Below are positions 57,119 through 64,000 of a DNA stretch of 64,000 bases, piece by piece (the stretch's first letter is position 1; the number at the start of each line of letters is the position of its first letter). The position numbers and the translations under genes were made by a program. The notes beneath the pieces were generated by a model that had not been told where the DNA came from, did no database searches, and saw only the letters and a list, made by a program, of their open reading frames with translations. The stretch covers positions 43,121,239 through 43,185,238 of the forward strand of contig OX457026.1 of assembly GCA_949752745.1 (NCBI GenBank), in the 5' to 3' direction. The stretch is from Protula sp. h YS-2021 (lineage: Eukaryota > Annelida > Polychaeta > Sabellida > Serpulidae).

Positions 57119-57193
57119 GGGGGTATAGCTCACAGGTGTTAGAGCATTCGACTGCAGATCGAGAGGTCGCTGGTTCAGCTCCGGCTGCCCTCT
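57119..57193 (+). tRNA. tRNA-Cys(GCA)-like gene, possibly a pseudogene or SINE head
   Basis: A 75-base cloverleaf. The acceptor stem GGGGGTA/TGCCCTC pairs with two G-T wobbles, the D stem is GCTC/GAGC, and the anticodon stem TTCGA/TCGAG has loop CTGCAGA giving anticodon GCA. The T stem is GCTGG/CCGGC. The A box and B box (GGTTCAGCTCC) are present. Departures from a functional gene: the T loop is TTCAGCT, with G where position 58 should be A, and the D loop is long. No CCA is encoded, as expected in eukaryotes. Confidence 0.6.
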
Positions 57194-57448
57194 ATGCGAT
57201 TCGTTTTGCAACGAAAGGGGTTGAATTTGTAGATTTTGAAAATTTTTGTGTCATTTAAATAACACAAATTTTTGGTTCTTCCTTAAATTACCATTTGTTG
57301 CTGTGTATTTTTGGTGCATATTCGAACTGGACATACATTTTATAATTCACCAGGCGAAGGTAAGATGTGTTGCGATAAATGACAAAGTATTATTTTTTAT
57401 ATTTATGAAGTTCGTCAAAAGCAGTAAAAGGCAATTTAATTAATTAAT

Positions 57449-57800
<352 letters not shown>

Positions 57801-57829
57801 TAAAGCAGACTTTGACCGTTATCGCGATG

Positions 57830-58072
57830 TTTTGTGCACAAAATATTTACATAATGACGTCATGCGCCTTCCATAACAATGTAACGTGCGTCAAACGTTG
57901 ATAGAACCGCTCGACCCACCATGGAATAAACAGATCAAGTTTGAAGTCGATCCGACTTTTCATTCTCGAGATATCTTGCAGACAACATTTTGTTCAAAAT
58001 AGACTGACACACACACTCACATACACACACAGAACGTACAAACACCATATGTCTCGTCTTGGTCAGGGAGAC
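57830..58072 (-). repeat. Inverted relative of the GTCTTCCC hairpin-headed repeat
   Basis: Read on the minus strand it starts GTCTCCCTGACCAAGACGAG with the GTGTGTGTATGTG tract, then AGATATCTCGAGAATGAAAA. A shorter fragment of the same head is at 59440-59515. Confidence 0.55.
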
Positions 58073-58331
58073 ATAATAATGTCAAATAACAAGCAAAACA
58101 TAAATTAATGTCTCATTTTATTCTCATACATTTTGTTTACAAACCTTTCTTCTGAGCTAAAAAATAATCCTTTTTGCAAATATAGCACGTCTTATAATGT
58201 TGCTAATGATGCGACATTTTTTTTTTTTGGGGGGGGGGCATGTTTTCTTTTGGGTTCATTTTAAAGCGTTGTTTGTTCATGTTTTCGCACCATCGTGGCT
58301 TCTCCCAATCACAATATCCCCACATTAATAA

Positions 58332-58812
58332 CACCGTATTACTTAAGATAAGAATTCTGAAGCAAACAAGAAATCAGATATTTTCTGGTAGACTATTCCG
58401 GAATAGATCACCGATGAATCGAATGTCACAGAAATCGAATTATTTTCATTATTTCATTATTTTATGCTGCAGACTAGATAAACATCTTATTTTCTTATTT
58501 TCTAAAAAGAAAAATATAAAAAAATTGAAAATATAAAATAAAATTTTAAATTTCATTGGGTTATTCAATACTGAACTACCAACATTTTAATAAAAAATTC
58601 AAATGTAAATTCAGTTTTTTAATATTTTTATTTTCCTTCCACCAAAAAGATAAGAATTTACATTTTTCAACTTATTTTCCCCCTCTGCTATAAAAAAATG
58701 AAGCATTATTGATTTCTGTGGCATTTCAATTATTGGTTCTATTCCGGAATAGCCTACCAAAAAAATCTGGTCTTTTATTTGCTTCAGAATTCTTATTTTA
58801 AATAATATGGTG
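58332..58812. mobile_element. About 480-bp element with inverted termini, copy 2
   Basis: The ends CACCGTATTACTTAAGATAA and (right end reverse complemented) CACCATATTATTTAAAATAA continue into GATATTTTCTGGTAGACTAT-type sequence as at 23085-23572. Confidence 0.75.
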
Positions 58813-59929
58813 TTTAATCTTCACAACTATAAGTTATGTCATCTAAATGCAATCTCTGGCAAAGAATTTTATTTGATGGCGAAATACTGTTATCTGAGAA
58901 CATTTTTATTACAAACTGCTTGAATACTTAAAACACAAAACAGAAATATTAAAGAACAGGGATTATGATTTCAGTTTGACTGAAACCGCTTAATTACTAA
59001 TGAAAATAGCAGCGTTTGGAATAACCCTGGCCCGCAATCTCCAGATTTCGTGTCGGACCAGCAGTTTTAGAAGCTGCTAGCGTTGAACAACATGTGTCAG
59101 CTTTCCAGAAATGCACTATTGCAAGTCTAAACAGACAAGTACTCCAACCTTACTCCGGGGGGGGGGGGAGGGAGGGACCACATATCACTTAACAAAAAAG
59201 TGCACTATGTATGAACAACAATACAACTAAGTCAATAGTTTCGGCCATACCGACCAAAATTTTTTTTGCAAACCGGTTTCTGGATGTAAACAAGTAGACC
59301 AGAGGAATCCAACTCTCACAATAAAACCCACAAGCACACTTCAATATCATTTATATCAAAGCTTTATGCTGAAACTTACATATTTTATTAAGTTCACAAA
59401 ACGAAGACCTAATCCAATTTAAGTCGAAGACTTGACAAGCTGTGACCTACATACATACACACACAGAACGTACAAATACATGTATTACGTCATAACTTAG
59501 TCAGGGAGACATGAATACGAGCCAAGGAAATTTCAGGAACAAAGAAAATGTCTAATTGCAACTTGTTCTATCCGCCACGTCTGACATTTAGGGGATTTCC
59601 CGGTGTGCGACAGACCCCAACGAATACTGACGCACCCGAGCGAATAACTGGGTTCGATTTGTTATATTATTAGAGTTCCGTGTTTTGGAAAATGTGGCCA
59701 TAGGTATCGTGAACAAAAGCTCAAACACTGACTGGCATCTTCGATGAGGGAAAGAATGAACCATGAAATTATATGGGAGTGTCACTGCTGGTTGAACAGA
59801 ACTTTCGTGTGGTGAGTTGGGCTAGCACTCCACCGAAATCTTGGCTTTTTCTATTACACATATTTTTGGCGTTCATTAAATACCCGTCTTAAATCTTGCC
59901 GAATGTGCAAATCTATTTTGTCAAGGAAG

Positions 59930-60137
59930 CAGGGTTTGCGTTTGCGGGGTTTTTGTCCAATTTTTGGGCATTTTTTACGAAATGACTTACTTTTTCAGAA
60001 TCCACCGAGTATTTCTGGACCCAACTGAGTCACACTTTCCTTTTTTGACTCTGCGCTCTGGCCATTGCTCTTTTTGAGGATGATTGGATTTTTCTCTGTC
60101 GTAAAATGATAATCTTTTTACTCTTCCGCCAGCCCTG
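59930..60137 (-). mobile_element. Degenerate relative of the CAGGGTTCGC MITE
   Basis: Its first 130 bases match the reverse complement of 4827-4977 (TGGACCCAACTGAGTCACAC, CATTTTTTACGAAATGACT). Ends CAGGGTTTGCG and CCAGCCCTG. No clear target duplication. Confidence 0.6.
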
Positions 60138-60179
60138 AATTTCAATTTTGATATATAAAGGGATCCAACTTGTACAGAG

Positions 60180-63120
60180 GATGTTTCTTTTTCAGTTGAC
60201 CGGACTCAGCGTTGTCTGGAAAAACTTCAACTCTCATGGTGAGGACTTCTGTCCAACACATCTCTTCAAAAATTAATGCTAAGCGTTGTCTGAAAAAGTT
60301 TCAACTCTCATGATGAGGACTTCTGTCCAACACATCTCTTCAAAAATTAATGTTTCGTTTGCATTTCCATTGACTCTATCTCTTACTATTCGTGTGTATC
60401 TAACGCATAGCGCCATTGCTCCCCTGACCTTGAATCAGCTGAACAATCTATCTAAGCGAGATGTTATGCTGTCGGTTGTGTAACTCGTTAACGCATGTGC
60501 TCTCTTCACCTCGGGATCATCTTCAGTTAATTTGCGCTGAACAGGATTAACTTTGATGTATGTATTGAGGCCTAACCCATACAGGAACTCATGTCCCTTA
60601 AATCACAAATGCTATTCTAGCAAAGTTTTAACAGCGAGTCCTCTTGAGGTGCAGTCTGCCGGATTGTGTTTCGGTTCCATGTTGTTGCATTGCTCTGGTT
60701 TGGTATGCACTCTGTTAGCTACATAAAAGCGGAATCTTCGCCCACTGTTTGCGATATATCCTGAGATAAACTTGCTCATTGACCATTAGTGTTCTTCAAG
60801 GTTATCATACGCCATGTCTCTTGCTTAAACTTTCCTTCTAACATCATGAAAAGCATAGCTGCTGCGAGTTCAAGACATTTGGATCAAAGGGGTCACTCGT
60901 GCCTTTGCAAAGACAATAGCGCAGTGGATTCCATTTGTAGAAACCGCTACGAGCGATTTCTGTTTTATTTTTAAACGGGCTAAATCTGTAAATTTGTATG
61001 TATTTTTAGATATTCAATTTCAACTTTAAACGTAGTTTCGTGACGTAATTTCAACTTTTTGATGCTATTTCTCAATCAGATTTGTGAGAACTGCCATTGC
61101 TTTAATGCATAGATGTATTTTACGACCGGATAACCTGGTGGTTTCAAAGAATCCAAGAAAATACTGCTTTCACTTACTGATAATAATTTGTTTGATTTTG
61201 TGTAAAAGAGAAGACATTATGCAACATCCTTCCGCAGCCATCAAGGGTCTCTGGGCGGAGGTTTCTATGTTTGCAATAGGGGTTATTATGTAATTAAAAT
61301 CCGTGAGATCTTTTGGTTGCCATAATGGTCAAATTAGATAAGTTTATTGGGTCAATGATTCGGCCTATTGTTGTAGACTACTTAAGATACTGTAGCCAAT
61401 AAGATCCCGAATTGAGCACGATGCACCTATTGCACTGGTCCGCCCTAGGGGTAGAATTTGAATATAAGAATATGTGATTTTGCCCCATCTTGGAGTGATT
61501 CCGAGGTAACGCCCTCGAGATAAAAACATGGATAGAGAGAAGATCTAATTCCTAAGAAGTGGACAAATTAAGAGTCCCACAAGGGGCAAGAATTAAAGGT
61601 TCAAACGGTGGACAAAGTACATATGAGGTCCTAAAGTGAACAAGAAGTTAAGGTCGAAAGGTGGACAATATTAAGATAAAAGAACTGGTATATTGTTACG
61701 TCCTAAAGGTTATTTAAGGCTGTTTATTAAGAATAAGTACTGAATCTCTAAGTGGATAAATGGATGCTTAAAGAAACACGGATTTATTTTAGAAAGTTGT
61801 AGGAGGAGCCAAAATAGTTTTCGGTAAGCTATTGTCATTTTATTAATATTGTGTTGTTGTAACCACTAACCTGTATTTTAAGAGAAAAACGTAAAGGCCA
61901 ATAATCCAGAAAATATGTCTGTACATTTCAGCGGTTTATTTCATTTGACAGCGATTTGTTTATGTATTGATACTTGTTACTTAATCGTCAGTTTAAGCAG
62001 AATTCTGGTTTAGTGAATAAGTGTCAAAGCCGTGTACCTGAGATTAATGTGTGACTGAATATGTGTTGTTCCAGTTACCGTTGATGACCTTTATAACCAC
62101 GTTGAAGAACACGTCCATCAAGTTTTAACGCTGGTGACGTACTAGTAGGTTTTCTGTTGGGTTGAACGCTTCGTTAATTGTGATGAACGAATAAATGAAT
62201 AAAGGATTCAACAAACTATTTTCCGTTTTATTCCTCTCCTCGCAACGCAGCTTTCTAACACCATTCATCAATCATTCACATATCTGGGTATTAGCAATAA
62301 CCCACGATACTTGTATCGTTTTACACTGAATCCGTCTGCTTGTAAGCACCGTTCCATTTTAAGACTTACAAGGACCTTTAGAGTGTTACACCATTCGCGC
62401 CACTTAGTTATGGTTTCGTCGGGAAAGGGTTCATTTTAATCGTACTGCATATTTTGATCGCTTTGCATATTTATTGCAAGATTTGCTTTTCTGTAAGGAG
62501 TACTGGAGCCAAAAATCTAGAGGACCATAGACTAAAGAAACTGTTGAGAGAATTCTATGTCTTTCAACACTATTTTAAACTCAATACAGTCTAGATCAAT
62601 ACATCATTGTAAGCCCAACACTCCGCTCTGCCTGAATCTCTGTTTGATCCAAATTTATTCTGCAAACGCATTTGGCTCTATCCCCGTCTGAAATTTTTCT
62701 AAGAGGCTTTGTTCATTCGAAATAAACTGATGCAGTTTTATACTTCGTGACATACAAAGAGCCTTTGTCTCTTATGGGGAGGATGCTGCAGCTTACCCAT
62801 CGTCTACACAGAAGTCATTTTCAGGAAATCTGACCCTTTATTTCAGAATTATTTGGGTTTGGCTGTAATTTCTCTGCTTTTCTACCAAAGGAAAGTAGGG
62901 TACTTTTATGTTCTCTGTTAACCTGGAACTGATAGAACATCTTTCCGATGCCACTGGTTCGTTTCTAAAAGGATAAAAATTCGCTATTAACTCATTGTAC
63001 ATCGTTCAAACTGGTGTTTTTACACCTCGAACAACAATCAAAGACGATCCTGCTCTGGTTGTATAGCGTGGTGAACACCGTGGTGTCAAGTGTAACATAT
63101 TGTCTTCTTCGTGAATTTCC
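60180..63120 (-). pseudogene. Decayed BEL/Pao-type retroelement pol region
   Basis: Translating the minus strand with frame changes shows BEL/Pao landmarks in order. VFDCCSR and SLNDVQ are near 63046-62997 and MFYQFQVN follows. The polymerase box FCVDD is at 62813-62799 (FYVDD in intact copies), then GFKIVLKD-like sequence near 62580 and FLAPVLLT near 62510. An RNase H-side segment has AIVFAKARVTP near 60930 and HNPADCTSRGL at 60671-60636. Then RLDRLFS and RYTRIVRD lie near 60430-60380. Many stops and frameshifts are present. About 62270-61000 does not fit and may be a later insertion. No intact protein, LTRs or gag were recognised. Confidence 0.7.
61000..62270. other. Unassigned block interrupting the BEL/Pao relic
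   Basis: It separates the RT-side and RNase H-side fragments of the relic. It contains short polypurine stretches (AGAAGATCTAATTCC, GGTGGACAAAGTAC repeated as GTGGACAAATT/GGTGGACAATATT) but no gene I recognise. Confidence 0.4.
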
Positions 63121-63878
63121 TTAGCGTATCTGTTGTTAACGATTTCTGCGCTATAGCCTTCGATGTCACGTTGGAATTTTTCGTTTTATTACAGGCGTCG
63201 TTTCAATTGCATTAGTCTATTAATTGCGGCAAGGGCACAATGGGTATCTTTTCTGACATTTCATTCATTTCGATGAAGTCGGATATAAGTACCTTAATCA
63301 GCACCTTTACCTTTGGAGTTGATTCAAAACGTTACTCAGCGCCTTTTACAGTTGCAACCAAAGGAGGCGATGTGGTTTTCCTCGTGTCTCAGTGCAGTGT
63401 AATAAATTGGGACCGTTAATCGCTGCCAGCTGAGTCATCTAAGTCAATTGAAAACGACATAGTAGTGGTTTTGACTTTTGCCTTCTCGTGCCTGCTGGAG
63501 CAGCGTATGCTGTTGTTGTCTCACGCACTGCTGCAATCTCAAGGTCAAGGTCACGTCAGAGCGCGCACAGCACACGGGCGAGGTGACCGGGGTAGATAAC
63601 TATCGGCTGCCGGGTTTCAATATCCGAACTCTATTCGCCTGTCTAATAACCTAATAATTAGGAACAAGACACAACGGGTAGGTCTACTTGACTCGGTAGA
63701 TTTACAGTTGTTCCGTATTTCGGCCTCAATCCGATATCTCGATTTTGAAAGTTTAGACACGGCGAGTTATTTCATTGTAGCGTTCACACTGGAATACTAG
63801 AGATCGTATGCTACTGATCTTTATTGACTTAAACATAATTATATTCAGTGATTCGGGCAAGATAAAACACATCATGAA

Positions 63879-64000
<122 letters not shown>

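Noticed and set aside
60286..60483. 65-codon plus-strand ORF
   Set aside because: It is antisense to the decayed BEL/Pao pol sequence, which explains the region better.

Overview
This is a repeat-laden, intron-rich metazoan nuclear window. It carries two conserved genes in convergent (tail-to-tail) orientation. The plus strand (627-32261) encodes a SLC38A9-type lysosomal amino-acid transporter and arginine sensor. I placed 13 coding exons up to the stop codon; only the extreme N-terminus lies left of the window. The minus strand (53887-40049) encodes a complete DNAI3/WDR63-type dynein intermediate chain, which I reconstructed as 21 coding exons totalling 961 residues. A motile-cilium dynein gene, long TE-filled introns and many hAT, hairpin-ended, Tc1/mariner and BEL/Pao remnants point to a ciliated marine invertebrate. 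I suspect a mollusc (lophotrochozoan), but this is an inference from sequence style, not a proven identity.

Layout. 1-32261: SLC38A9, whose introns hold nested hAT elements (4466-7444), a foldback element with palindromic arms (5079-6505), long degenerate tandem arrays, a 3-kb array of 51-bp units (19655-22690) and two TGGCAA-built foldbacks around exons 10-11. 32262-39300: intergenic, with dispersed repeats, a Tc1/mariner transposase fragment and a 17-bp minisatellite. 39300-40048: a short unexplained stretch with a plus-strand ORF, then the 3' end of DNAI3. 40049-53887: DNAI3, whose 3.2-kb first intron is almost wholly an inverted composite repeat. 54000-64000: upstream intergenic DNA with a second hAT copy, a tRNA-Cys-like gene, large microsatellites and a decayed BEL/Pao retroelement.

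The two genes act in unrelated processes (lysosomal mTORC1 nutrient sensing and ciliary motility), and nothing suggests co-regulation. Most of the non-coding sequence is explained by one recurring, modular repeat architecture. It has a perfect hairpin at the 5' end, a GTCCGTC-type tract in many copies, tandem units in the middle, and a GTCCnnGGAC palindrome followed by CTTGTT at the 3' end. At least eleven 3' ends with this signature are present. One ends 14 bases before the splice acceptor of DNAI3 exon 2. This class is the most interesting feature of the window. It resembles Helentron-associated elements with central tandem arrays, but I cannot confirm that without searches.

Most apparent long ORFs are artefacts: the 51-bp array keeps frames open because 51 is divisible by 3, and microsatellites do the same.
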